Positions 49,853 through 63,947 of a stretch of DNA of 64,000 nt are shown in pieces. Location of the stretch: positions 124,001 through 188,000 of the forward strand of contig JAIXMP010000010.1 in assembly GCA_025677815.1 (NCBI GenBank), given 5' to 3'. The stretch's first letter is position 1. Each line of letters starts with the position of its first letter. This DNA comes from Phascolomyces articulosus (taxonomy: Eukaryota; Mucoromycota; Mucoromycetes; Mucorales; Lichtheimiaceae). A program made the position numbers and the translations under genes. The notes beneath the pieces are model-generated. The model did not search any database. It was not told the DNA's origin and saw only the letters and a program-made list of their open reading frames with translations.

Positions 49853-50957
49853 TTAAGTATGCTTGTCTCTTACCCTCCTTATAGCATTCAGTCCACTAAT
49901 TTTTTTATGCGTTTTAAGCCAATCTTCAACAAACTTACCAAGAAATTCCATATCTGATTTTCTTTGTGCTGGTTCAACGGCGTCCAATACTTGAACTGGC
50001 TATCGTCCATTACTTGCCTCTATCCCTTTAGGCAATCCTGGTGGCTCAGGCATGGATATATCTTCAGAGTATGTATCTTTAGAGGATCCATGTTTGAACT
50101 TCTGAAGGCTTTTTTCGGATTATAAAATACCAGCACTGGTGTAAGCACAGGGTCGTTTGAATCCAGCTTCATTATCTTCGTAAAAAGCTTCATAAATTCT
50201 TTTGAACTGGTTTCTTGTTTCTAAGCATAAATAAATTAAAACATCAACGGTTGCATCATTTTGTTGAACTTGGTGATCCAGTGCATGCATTGCAGCCGAA
50301 TATAAAAGCTTGGCTGTCGGATCGTGTTTGAATTCAAGACTCTGCAAAGAGCATTCTTACTTTTGGAATACATATTGTAATACAACAAATGGATGAAGTA
50401 ATTGATTTTTTTCCCATCGAGATTACCTTGAATTGTTATTGGTGCGGGGATGAACTGCCGTTGCGCCTATTATTTGCTGGGTAGGATTTTCAAGAACGAC
50501 AGTACATTGCTATCTTTGACATCGTTGACGATTTCCTTTCTTATAGTCTTGACACAGAGAGTTAATGCAATCGGATCGACATTATTGTGCATGTGATATA
50601 CATGACTACAATACTGTTGTAGGCGACGGAAAAACGCATTTTCCACCGTATTCTGTACTTCTACAATAACAGGAGGGATGTTAGCCAAACATGGATTGAT
50701 GAGGACATAATGAATATCGATTCGTTTACCATCAAGCCATTGACCACCTTGCTTTATATATTGATTTTTGCATGATCTCCTAGATTAATAATTTTCGTTT
50801 GTCAGAATACCTCACTACAGACCCTTCTGATTGATTAGTGAAAGCATATAACTCACCTAAGATATTTGTCAGAATTAATTTCATTACACGTTTATACTTA
50901 AGCATACATTTGGGCATCAGATCTGTTCCCGTTTTATGTTGGGGATCAATTACAGAC
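49853..50957 (-). pseudogene. Decayed PD-(D/E)XK nuclease-like gene of the TIR element
   Basis: Several minus-strand stretches in compatible order read as one protein. A first exon has DPQHKTGTDLMPKCMLKYK and ends at a GTGAGT donor near 50863. After a CTAG acceptor near 50797 follow QWLDGKRIDIHYV, PPVIVEVQNTVENAFFRRLQ and QYCSHVYHMHN, then SLEFKHDPTAKLLY, and finally MPEPPGLPKG and QRKSDMEFLGKFVEDWLKTH. An Asp (in RIDIHYV) followed by IVEVQ is the D...ExQ signature of PD-(D/E)XK/Rpn-type transposase nucleases. It is broken by tandem TAA-TAG near 50470, TAA at 50357-50359, TAA at 50120-50122 and TAG at 50000-50002, and by probable frameshifts in A-runs near 50777 and 50410. No start codon is certain. 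Clearly a pseudogene; the family call is by motif only. Confidence 0.65.
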
Positions 50958-51041
50958 TAAGCAGGTCAAGATTTTTTTTTTTTTTTGCTGCACTGGCGGG
51001 CCATGCCACTCCTTCCAACGTTTCCGACTTTACCAAGACAA

Positions 51042-51777
51042 ACTTTTTTTTTGTTGCTGCTCAATAACCCACTACCGGTCCACTTTCAATTGGGAGTTTG
51101 TGTAAAAAAAAAGAATATAAAGCCATGTTTTCATTTGGGCTGAATGCTCTGAGCTTAGTAATATAGAGCTTGAGTTGTTCTTTGTTTTATTTTCTTTCTG
51201 ATATTAAGCTAGTTTATACATATGGTAAGGACAAATGTTTGTGAATCTCAACATGACTATGCAGCAACTTTTACTGTTCTGTTCTGTTATATTTATTTAA
51301 GCAGTGCCTACTATCAAGACTGTCACTGCAAAACTCCTGAAATTGGTGTTCCTGGATTTCAAAAGCACCTTAAAATGCTTAACTTGGCGAAATATATTTA
51401 TTGGTGGCTATCTATGCTGCTTTGTATAGATCAACTTTATAAATATGGCACTGAGAGTATTGTTTATTTCAATAACTATAATGTTACATAACTCATGCCC
51501 ATGCTTTTGTATATTTTTACATGCTGCATCCTAGTAATTATAGTATTTAATAGTATTGACGTTTAAGAAAGTATACCCATGACAAGTTAATTATCCTAGC
51601 CAATAAAGTTTTATAATTACCAACTTAAAAAGTGTATTTGGTTCTTAGAAATAGTTTTTCAATAAGGTGAAAGTTGGAATAAGAGATGACAACGCAAAAA
51701 CTTTGGCGCAACTTACAGATCCAAATTGATTCTAAAGACAACGCAAAATCTTTCTATATGTAACGCAAAATTATTTC
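51042..51777 (+). repeat. Right terminal inverted repeat
   Basis: The longer of the two arms. It includes 49 bp (between GACAACGCAAA at 51688-51698 and at 51737-51747) that the left arm lacks. The extra piece carries CTTTGGCGCAACTTACAGAT, similar to the terminal GCTTGGCGCAAATAATTT just outside 51777. Confidence 0.85.
51222..51491 (+). CDS. TIR-encoded 89-aa ORF, right copy
   Basis: Identical at protein level to the left copy (45355-45624). It reads towards the outer end of the right arm. The upstream part of the arm has an AATATAAAGCC box about 105 bp before the ATG. The same reservations apply: no family is recognised, and conservation between the arms may reflect recent duplication and not selection. 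Confidence 0.4.
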   Translation: MVRTNVCESQHDYAATFTVLFCYIYLSSAYYQDCHCKTPEIGVPGFQKHLKMLNLAKYIYWWLSMLLCIDQLYKYGTESIVYFNNYNVT

Positions 51778-52832
51778 AGCTTGGCGCAAATAATTTGGAA
51801 AAAAAAACCTATAGTCTGTAGCACTTTCCTTTTCTCTACGTGTCGGGTCATCGGCTAATAAGTTCTTTATGGATACATAGAATCACCAATCGTTTTTTAC
51901 TTGATAGACCAAATAAACCTTCTTTTTCTATTTAAAAAAAATACTTGGGCGGAAAAATCCTTACTTGGCTTAAATTCTGTTACTGCTGTATTTATTACTA
52001 CCACTGGATGGATAATCCATCTACAAAATAAGACTTTTATACCATCCAATGATAATGACAACATCCAGTAGAGTTTTAAAATAGAAGAGAAAAGAAGAAT
52101 ATCTCTTTTTAGCGATTTAACATTATAATTCTCAAATATAAATATTTATTATAAAATAAAATACCATGTGCGTGTACAAAATGACAAGTAATCTGAGATA
52201 CATTCATGTTTTTAGAATGGATCCGCGATGATCTGACAGGTTGTCTTGCTACCTTCTTATAAACCCATTGCAACCTATCCTGTCATTCTTCAAACCAGTC
52301 AATTGGGATAACAAGGTCCTTGTTACTTTCCAGTTTAAAGTTCTATTTATTACATTTACTTGATTATATATTCATAGATGAAACAGACTTGTGTGTAATG
52401 TTACACTGAAAAATACGTTCAACAAAGTACATGTGTATTATTCTTTTGTACACTTTTATCCTCAATCATCAATCAATCAATTATTTTTATTATTGATTCA
52501 AGTCACCCTTTTCCTTTTCGTCAACGTCATCATTTTACATGATCAATTTATTATTTATTAATTAACTAACTCGGGGAAAAAAGAGGGTAATGATACATTT
52601 GTAAAACCAACAGTTCATCATCATTTATTTATCACGCCATACAATTATAATAACGAATGTTGTTGTTGTAGTAGTAGTTTATCGTTAAGTTTATCGTTAT
52701 GAGGGAGAATCTTGCATTAAATTTCCCAACGGAAAAAGAAACAAAGAAATAGAATGCCCGTCATCCATTTATTTTCATTTTATTATGCTTCACCTGTTGT
52801 GTAACTCATACTTTTACATCTGTTCATGTCAT

Positions 52833-53343
52833 ATTTTTATGGCTTAGCAACGATAAAAACGAGGAGAACGACGATAATGATAATAATAAAGATGATGATG
52901 ATGATGATGATGAGAAGAGTCGATTCTAAAGTCTAGAAAAATATAAAAAAAAAAGAAGAGCACGAGGTGGTTGTTGGTTGGATAGTTGAAAGAAAAACGC
53001 ACGGGCAGTTTTTCTTTGTAGTATATCAGCATAGATCTCCGCTGTAAACTTTACTATATTTATTAACATATATGACTTAGCCTTGCCCGCTTCATTCTTC
53101 ACAGGCACATATCCATTTAGACTCTCACACAATTTTTTTTCACAAAGAAATTGTAATCGATCAATGATGTAAAAAAAGGATAACAAAAATAATTTTAGGG
53201 AGGTGGGGGAAAAATATCATGCATATGAAAAATTTCCATTCTCCTCGGAATCTTATCAGTTCTTCTTCATGATATATATTTTCTTCCTGATGATGATGTT
53301 GTTGTTTTGGATCATTGTATAGTATTATTAATAATACGATCAC
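52833..53343 (-). pseudogene. Doubtful minus-strand coding relic
   Basis: Minus-strand stretches with protein-like composition: NIYHEEELIRFRGEWKFF near 53240-53290, then IDRLQFLCEKKLCESLNGYV and YMLINIVKFTAEIYADILQ at about 52995-53165. A TTTCTAG-preceded stretch near 52928 follows; in one frame it is a pure Ile/Leu/Val segment ending LLVFIVAKP. RLQFLCEKKLCESL recalls the start of a BACK region after a BTB domain (LERLK.LCE..LC). The pieces do not join in frame by standard splice sites, so this may be a degraded gene or coincidence. Confidence 0.25.
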
Positions 53344-53678
53344 GAAATACGTTTGATAGCTTTATTTATAGTTCTTCGGTACCGAAAATAAGGAAGAAAA
53401 TAACGATCCTTCACTATTAGAAAAAGACAACCCATCCCCAACCAACCAATCATTTCATCTCGTTTTCTATCATAACTCAACTAGGTTGTTTTTTTCGCCC
53501 CCCTTTTTTTTATAATGCTTGAAACATTCTTCACACGTGTAATTTGATTTAACACGAATTTATATATTCTGTATAGCGAATCAGTTTATTTATTTGCTAT
53601 TGATTGATAAGATAAACTAAGAAACAAAATCATCATCGTTATAGTATTTCAATATGAAATCGTATTATTTTAGAGTAA

Positions 53679-53679
53679 C

Positions 53680-53709
<30 letters not shown>
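53679..53709. repeat. (TAA)n microsatellite
   Basis: About ten TAA/AAT units in intergenic DNA. Confidence 0.8.
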
Positions 53710-53711
<2 letters not shown>

Positions 53712-54314
53712 GAGTCGGGACTGCTGTCGAAAATGGAGAAGAACTTTAAAAAAAAAGATCCAAATTTTATTCATTGTAGTAATATTATAATGCAAGAAAA
53801 TTGACAGGTTGTTGCTAGGTAACCCAGATTCTATCTCTAATGAAATTTGGGGGGCAGAAGATGTAATCAATTTATTCGTTGTCATTACAACAGTAACCTG
53901 GCAGCGGTAACTATAGCAACAAAGAAGTGTTTGTTGTTACGTATTGTTACCATGCTTCAAAAGAAATATTTTATAATTAGTGGTATAGTCTAATAATCAT
54001 AAAAAAACGCACCAAATAATTATAATGTAAACCCAGCGTAATTGCCATGGTAACACACACATAAAAAGTTCTATGATCTAAATTTGTTCTATGTGTGTGG
54101 GGGTTAGTAATAGTACTAGTACTATCTATATAATATATAAGGAGTGGAGTTGGGGGGAGGGGAAAAGATGTTTAAAATGGCCATTAGGATTTGCCCGATA
54201 AGAGATCTATTTTTGGATGGTCCGCGGAAGAGATCAAGTACACTATACTCCGCGGAGGTTGGAATAAAAAACTGTCTTTTTTGGATCACGTCAAGCCCAA
54301 TTTTTTTTGACTTC

Positions 54315-54389
54315 TATAAAAGGAACACTTCTATTTCTCCATCGTGTTGATTCTTCTCCTTTTCTTCTCGCTTCAATCTTTACTATAAC
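54315..54389 (+). promoter_or_regulatory. GFA1 core promoter: TATA box and pyrimidine-rich leader
   Basis: TATAAAAGG at 54315-54323 lies 75 bp upstream of the GFA1 ATG. A CT-rich stretch (54325-54380, TCTTCTCCTTTTCTTCTCGC) follows, the arrangement of strongly expressed fungal genes. The strong codon bias of the gene supports high expression. Confidence 0.55.
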
Positions 54390-57300
<2,911 letters not shown>

Positions 57301-60225
57301 ACGAATACAACAAAAATACATATTTTATTGTATAGGCTTTTTATGTCACATTTTCTCCCTCGTCTCAGAGTCACCTCCATTTCCTCTTATTTTATATATC
57401 TTTATAAATCACCTATCAAAACCCCGCTACTATACATACAAACACACAAACCCCATTTTTTAGCATCCCTCTTGTTTCATAAAAAACATCATCACGATTC
57501 CATACACACAACACCCTAACTTCTCTTTTTTAACCGTTGTTCCATTTTTTTTTTTTACGATTGATCATTGTATCGTAATGTTTTGTTCACAAAAAAACTT
57601 TTTTTAACCTAAGGATTAAAAAAACATATATAAATAAAATGAAAAGTGAGCATTTTTGTTTTTTTGTTTACCCAAAAAAAATTATGTTACTATGTGACGA
57701 TCGATACAACTACCAACAGATTGTTATTTACAAGCAATATCTACATATCTACCGTACCATTATGCGTCAAAAATCAGTATCAACCATGTATAATACAATC
57801 ATATTAGGCGCGAAGAATCGCCCCACCACTATCTATCTTTTCCTTTGAAACTGTACTGATATTTGTCATTAATATATTACTTATAAAAGGAATCAACTGG
57901 CCATACCTAATATGGCTCAATCACAAGACACTTTCTGTTGACATGCCTATTTGTGCTGCTATCTTGTCTATTACATCTGACAAGTAAATACTGCAGGTTG
58001 GGTGATGAATGAAAGAAAAAATGTAGTTATTGCGTGTGGCTCATGCATTCAGGGAGTTACATTATAGTAGTAAATAGAATGAGCCATCGTCTGTTATTTT
58101 TTTTCTACAATCATTGTATACACCTCCGATATATATCGATAGTTTTTAAGAAAGTATAGTTATAGAACAAAAGGGAATATAGCAAGAGTTCCACTTGTGT
58201 GCTTGACTTCGATCTGTAAAGTTAAGGGATATAATTTAAACCACAATTCATTCAAAAAAAATAGTCCTCTGCTGCCGTCCTCTCTCTCCTTTTTTTTTTT
58301 TTTTTTTTTACCCCATGCAATTGTCGCATGTGTAGAAGCATTATGTATTATGCAAATAATACTAAAAATTACCACAGTGCTTGCTTATTTTGCTATTGTT
58401 TGGAGAACCATGCTTTTTAAATCTTGATGGTGGAGTTAAGGATGGTTTGTTGTTACCTGTATTTATAAATCAAGACACATTTTTACTTTTTGTGTTTTTT
58501 TTATCAATAACGTACCATGGCGAAAGTGTTTATAATTAAAGCGAGAAAATGTCGCATTTCCAGTGATATATATCATCAACAGAGAAATATTCAAGCGGTA
58601 CACCTCCGATATTACGAATGTTATGCCGAAGATAATTATGTTTGCCTTTGAATTGTACATAAGTGTAGTTTTGAGCAGTAAGTCTGTTATATATATGTTA
58701 AAGCATACTTTCATTTTTGAAAATATGGTTATGCTGTTTAATAGCATTATTTGATTAAAGCCAGTTGCTGATCAGAATCGGTCTGTCTGCCCTGATATCC
58801 TCTTTATAAAAAAAGTTTGGAATTAATAATTGTCAGAGAATGCGTTAATAAGACAGACATTACTACTCTAATGTAGTCTATTCTCCTCATGATTACTACT
58901 TATATCGATTTTAACGAGCTAGTTAAAAGTTTCCAAACTTTGGCAGTAACTTCAGGTGCAACTGAATTGCTAGTATATATATATATATTAGCAAAGAAGG
59001 ATTGATGGGCGGAAAACCACACTTTCACAACGTACTGAAAAACAATCATGTGAGAACTATTTAAAGAAAAAGACAAAGGGGTACTTGGTCAAGTCTTTTG
59101 TTACAACAGGCTGCCCTGTTTTAAATTGCCTATTCTGAACGTATTTTGTTATTGTATAAATTCCCCCAAGAAACACGTATCACTATAAAGCTAAACAATC
59201 GTAGATGCTGTAATAAAAAGGAGCAATTCAAAAAATGATTTCTGTCAATTATATCAAAGGGAAAATTAAGATGAAGCATAGCGAGATGGCTATTATATTT
59301 AACAAAAATAATGCACTTTAATCAACAAGTCGCTGATCCCTTCACCCTTATATTTATTCCTGTATGCTGTAACCATATCATCGTAAATACGCATATAAAG
59401 ATATATGCATGCAACATCCATGTAGCCACGTATAAACATCACGATATTATTATAAGACTACAACATCAAATAGATACTACTATCTTGTTTCGTTTACGCA
59501 TAATAATAAAGGTTTTGCTGTTTGGGTATTATTATTATTATTATTATTACCGTCATGTTTCGTCTATCATCGTAATACTTATCTCCATCAGTCTAATACT
59601 TTACATTTTAGCTGTAGCAAATGTTGTAAAATTGGATACTTCAAATCGTAAAAGAAATGCATACCAGAACTTCATATATAATTGTCGTCTGAAAACAAAG
59701 TTATTTATGCTTAACTTATCAATCCTATCCCACGGTTTTTGATACCAAGACTATTTATAATATTAATATTGTATAAATTATCCATGACTGACATAACCTA
59801 TCTTCAGTATATATGAATATTGATTTTATTTATGGATATATCAAATTGTATCCTCTTTGCTTTGTAATAAACATTATGACACACATTTATTTGGAGGGGT
59901 TGATTTGAGATTATAATTCATTTTCAAAATTATAGCCACACGCTGGTATAACCTAAGTCCGTTGGTAATAAATCCGAATACCACGTAGTGTTTGTTAGTT
60001 ATTGGTAGCCCTTTCTTTTTTTTATTAATATTTTACATATTTCCTTTTACTACTCTTAACACAACAATAATAATAACAACCGATTACTATCTACTTTTTT
60101 TATTACATTACTGATTCCTTGCCTGTTGTCATATCTTTTATTTTAATACATCTATTTTAATCAAAAAGGTCCTTTAAAGCATTCAAAAAAAAGAAAGGTG
60201 TTACGATTATTATGCAATATACACG
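57301..60225. other. 2.9-kb gene-free, AT-rich spacer
   Basis: No convincing gene. The first 250 bp are the GFA1 3' UTR, C/A- and T-rich. A 20-nt T-run lies at 58290-58309. A 14-bp exact repeat, TACACCTCCGATAT, occurs at 58119-58132 and 58599-58612. ATT-triplets lie at 59528-59550. Open frames (58463-58747 minus, 59311-59742 plus) are Ile/Tyr-rich with no family signal. Confidence 0.5.
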
Positions 60226-63200
60226 ATGAGTTTCCCCGGCAATCAACCCGCATCTAACAGCAACGCTACGCAAGCGGGACCACGTTCTTATCAATCAGCA
60301 CCTGTAGCTCCAACCGGCCCTTCTACTTCCTCTTCATTCAATACACGTAATTCAAAGTTGGAACATATCATACAAGTAAATAGAGTGTTTTTCTTTTAAT
60401 CGATTCAATTGACAAAATCAAGTTGAATTGCTATTAATATATCTCTTTTTAGAACTTTTATACAAAGGCGGCCCAAGTGGTGGTTCAGGCACGTTTAGAT
60501 GGCAACACGAATCGCCGCAGTAGTAGTAGTAACAGTGTTATGGCAGGCAATAGCAGCAGTAGAAGCAACAAACCAAATAAATGGGTAATTATTTATTACA
60601 AGATGCATAAACTGACTAATAAGTATTGTATGCTGTCAATTGATAATAATAAAAAAACCAATACTTTTTTTTTTTTTTTTGCTAGTTCAATATCGCAACA
60701 CTAGATGTTGATTTTTTACGAGAAGAATTAAAATATTGGCGTGCATTATCAATACAGTCGATTAATGAAGAGCCACCACCGCTTATATTGGATATCGTTT
60801 TAGATGTATCTCAATTGACGCATGGTCAAATACTAGTATTGGCAGATGATCGGTCACGGCTTAATAAAATTGATATAAATGGTGTAGAAACTATCCTACT
60901 CGAACGATGGGTCTTGTCACTCAAGTAAGATAACAGCTTTTTTTTTGATTTACTATTCCCTTCTCCTGTTCTTCTCCCCATCAATTAATTCTTTTTAATT
61001 TATACTCTGTATATAGTCATCCATTGCCAGATTTTCCAGTGGATCTACCCAATTTATATAAACGAAGCATTGTTTTCTTTCGTGCGTTATATTCATTTGT
61101 AAGACTTTTGCCCAGTTACAGTTTACATCGACGACTTAGGAATTATGGTCAATCGAATGGATTAACACTGAATTATCGTTTGACTTCATCTCCTACATAT
61201 CGTAATGATGAGATCCCGCTAGGTAAAGCATATATGGATGATAGGGAGTCGAGAAAAAAAGAATATCGGGACATAGGTAAAGAAAAAAATTTGAATTTAT
61301 GCATCCTAATCTATCATTTTTACATTTTATTTTTACCAGATCAATCTATACTCCGTGGGGGAGGAGAAGAAGGAGGAGGAGCCATTGATGAATATGATTT
61401 CTCAGATGTTGTGACACCATTAGGGTAAAAAAAAAAGATATAAATACAGATTGGTTGGAGAAGGGTCGAAAGATGGTGGAGATATCCAAAAAAAAAAGAG
61501 ATAAGGTCACTTAATTATGCGTGACTATTGTACAGGACATTTAAACTTCATGTGGAATATCGAAAAAATTGTGATTTTCGGGCAGAAGACTCAGAAAGAG
61601 ATTTAAGTGCAAGAATGATTGACATGGATGAACATTTCTTTACACCAACTATGGTACAACATCGGCAAGAACAACGACCACGATCTGTATATTCCTATGA
61701 TGAAGTATGTTTGACAATTTTCTATATAACTACATTTAAATTTTCATGCTGCCCTGAAAAAAAAAAAATAGAAATTGACTTGCTAATTTTATATTAATAA
61801 TAGGTGTCAGGATCTCGTTATGCGCATCGAAATTCCCCGCCTCATACATTCCGTCGTCAAAGTTCCGATGCATCAGACCCAAGAGAAATCATTCAACAAC
61901 GACAACGACAGTCCAGTATGGGTATACGTGGCTCACCTACCTCAATATCACCATTGAATCGAGAAACGACCAGCTCCATCACACGTGGAAGTCCGGTGGA
62001 GGCAAGTGCTACAACAATCGGCACTCCTCCAAGTAGTGCCAAACGAAGAACATCAGCACCCCATATGTCACCATTCAAATCTTTACCACTCTCTTCTTCA
62101 CCACAAGCCGATCAAATTTGTAAGTTTTACTCTATTTATTCTTCAAATATTCTTTATATCAGCATTTATAAGTATATATTTATTGTGTTGTGGGTGGTGA
62201 ATTCTTTCTTTCATACGGTTTAGTGACATCCGGCGTCCGTTCCCAGACTTCTTCGAGTGAAAGATCTCGAATTCCTGGTGTTGAAGGCGCATCACCAAGT
62301 GGACGAAGCAAAATAGAATTTTCACCAAGTTTTGATAAGATACGAAATAGCCCTAGCCGAACAGAAACTAGTATGATGACCAGACGATGGTCACGTGCTA
62401 GTGATCACAGTTCGATTAACTTTGTCAGTGTAATGTTTCTATCTATTTTATTTTTTTATTTTTTAGTAAAAACGAAAGCAAATTACCAGTAAAAAAAATC
62501 CAGTTTTATTTACATAGTGTAAATATTTTAATAATTATAATAATAATAATAACAGGCAGATGATCCGGAACTTGAAGAATTCATACGATTAGCGGCTGCC
62601 AAACCAGATCTGAAATTGGCTCAAAATCGAGCAAGCAATAGCAGTCAAATGATAGAAAGTGCAAACTTTTCGCCTACTTCAGAAACAAGCAGTAGCTTAG
62701 GTGCAAGTGGGTATGGTAGTGGATCCATTTATCGATCCAAGGTAAATATTATTTTTTACAGTATCTATTTATCTCATTGTTATTTTTACTAAGCGAAATT
62801 TCTCGTATAAATATAGAAAGCATTATCTCATTATAGAAATCTGCGAGAAACACATAATACATTATCTGAATCATTATCATCCAGTGTGCTAGCTAGTGGG
62901 GAACGACAAGAACAACATGCTGTTGGCACATCATTAGGGTCATCATCAACCTCATCTAATAGTCGACCATATTTACCAGCAGTCCGTTCGCCGCTTCATT
63001 CAGAAGGAAGCATTAATATTTCAAGCAACCCTTCAACATCCCCAATGCATATTCCTCGCAGCTATCATCGTCATACTGGCGGTAGCATGGGAAACAACAA
63101 TAGCGACCACACCGGAAGTGGTGGCCATATCGCGACTGCCAGTACAGGAACTGTTATAACCACCGCTGGACATACCATTACCACTTCTTCTACTTCTGCC

Positions 63201-63947
63201 GGCCGACATCGACGATACCACTCCTCACAAACTGCGGAATACAATAAAGAACATACAAGTCGAGCGGATGATGTTATAAGGGATGATGATCATCCAGCTG
63301 CGGCATTCTCGAGCTATCCACAAGATCGTCATCACGATGAATTACGAAGACTATGTGTTCTAGAAAGCGATTCTCCATCATCTACTTTACGACGCCAAGA
63401 AAGTCTTGGTAGTCTTCAAGACGATGTTCATCCTGGATTACAAAGTAGCTCCGGTAGTGCAATCCATAATCAAGGTGGGCGGCCAAGTTCATTAGATGAT
63501 GACGATTCACTTGTGTTTAAAATGAGTGAACTTGGTGGTGAAACACAACCTTCGGTCGATGAAGCGACAACAACAGCAAGCCAAAATATTATTTTGCATA
63601 GTAATACAAGTACGCGTGATTATGCCCGTCGACTTGGTATCAATCCCAGTAATACGTCTAGTAGTAACAATATAACTACATTAACACCAACTACTACAAC
63701 AACATGTACCACTACTACCAATACTATAGCAACAACAGGACTTGTAGTAAATGATACAGATAATAGTAACATCAATGTTGCCAGTGATACAGCTGTACGG
63801 CGAATCAGCAGTAGTACAAGTATACCCCAAGGTTCGGTTGCGATGGCTACAGTTTTGGAAGAAGAAGAAAAGAGTGGAAGTGGAAGTAGTAGTAGTATTA
63901 GTAAAAGTGATTCCCATTCGAAATATCCAGAACAAGATTTTTGGTGA
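60226..63947 (+). CDS. ATG13: Autophagy initiation protein Atg13
   Basis: Ten exons: 60226-60375, 60453-60584, 60686-60924, 61017-61222, 61340-61424, 61536-61704, 61804-62119, 62224-62429, 62556-62741 and 62817-63947. They join in frame to 939 residues. Residues ~46-255 form the Atg13 HORMA domain: QNFYTKAAQVVVQAR, FNIATLDVDFLREELKYWRA, PPLILDIVLDVSQLTHGQIL, ILLERWVLSL, RSIVFFRALYSFVRLLPSY and later FKLHVEYRKNCDF. The remaining two thirds is disordered and Ser/Thr-rich, as in fungal Atg13, where it binds Atg1 and Atg17 and is phosphorylated by TORC1; RRTSAPHM and RRQSSDAS are basic-directed phospho-site-like motifs. An ambiguous donor (62423 or 62429) changes two residues. The stop is 53 bp before the window edge. 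Confidence 0.92.

Larger units (their letters stand above)
45118..51777. mobile_element. 6.66-kb element bounded by ~0.7-kb terminal inverted repeats, with nested LINE
   Basis: Sequence 45118-45803 recurs as its reverse complement at 51042-51777, with only scattered mismatches and one 49-bp length difference. Between the arms lie an unrecognised spliced coding remnant (plus), a LINE insertion, and a decayed PD-(D/E)XK nuclease-like gene (minus). Both ends of the repeats carry GACAACGCAAA and AACGCAAAATTATTTC-type subterminal motifs. Long TIRs, internal decayed genes, and the absence of the LTR hallmarks TG...CA, PBS or pol genes favour a DNA-transposon-like or composite element over an LTR element. 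The exact terminus and target-site duplication are not resolved: the right end continues with AGCTTGGCGCAAATAATTTGG, which the left end lacks. Similar arms suggest fairly recent formation, or homogenisation by recombination. Confidence 0.7.
51778..54389. other. Spacer right of the element
   Basis: About 2.6 kb. The first ~20 bp (AGCTTGGCGCAAATAATTTGG) may still be transposon terminus. The middle is AT-rich. It includes a (TAA)n array (53679-53709), a run of GATGATGAT repeats near 52892-52912, and the doubtful minus-strand coding relic described separately (52833-53343). The last ~75 bp form the GFA1 core promoter and leader. Confidence 0.5.

Noticed and set aside
45118..51777. Inverted solo LTRs as an explanation of the ~0.7-kb repeats
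   Set aside because: No TG...CA ends, no primer-binding or polypurine tract, no Gag-Pol remnants; not fully excluded without other copies.
52880..52915. Regular triplet repeats (GATGATGAT) as a CRISPR-like or regulatory array
   Set aside because: Simple microsatellite without spacers; the genome is eukaryotic.
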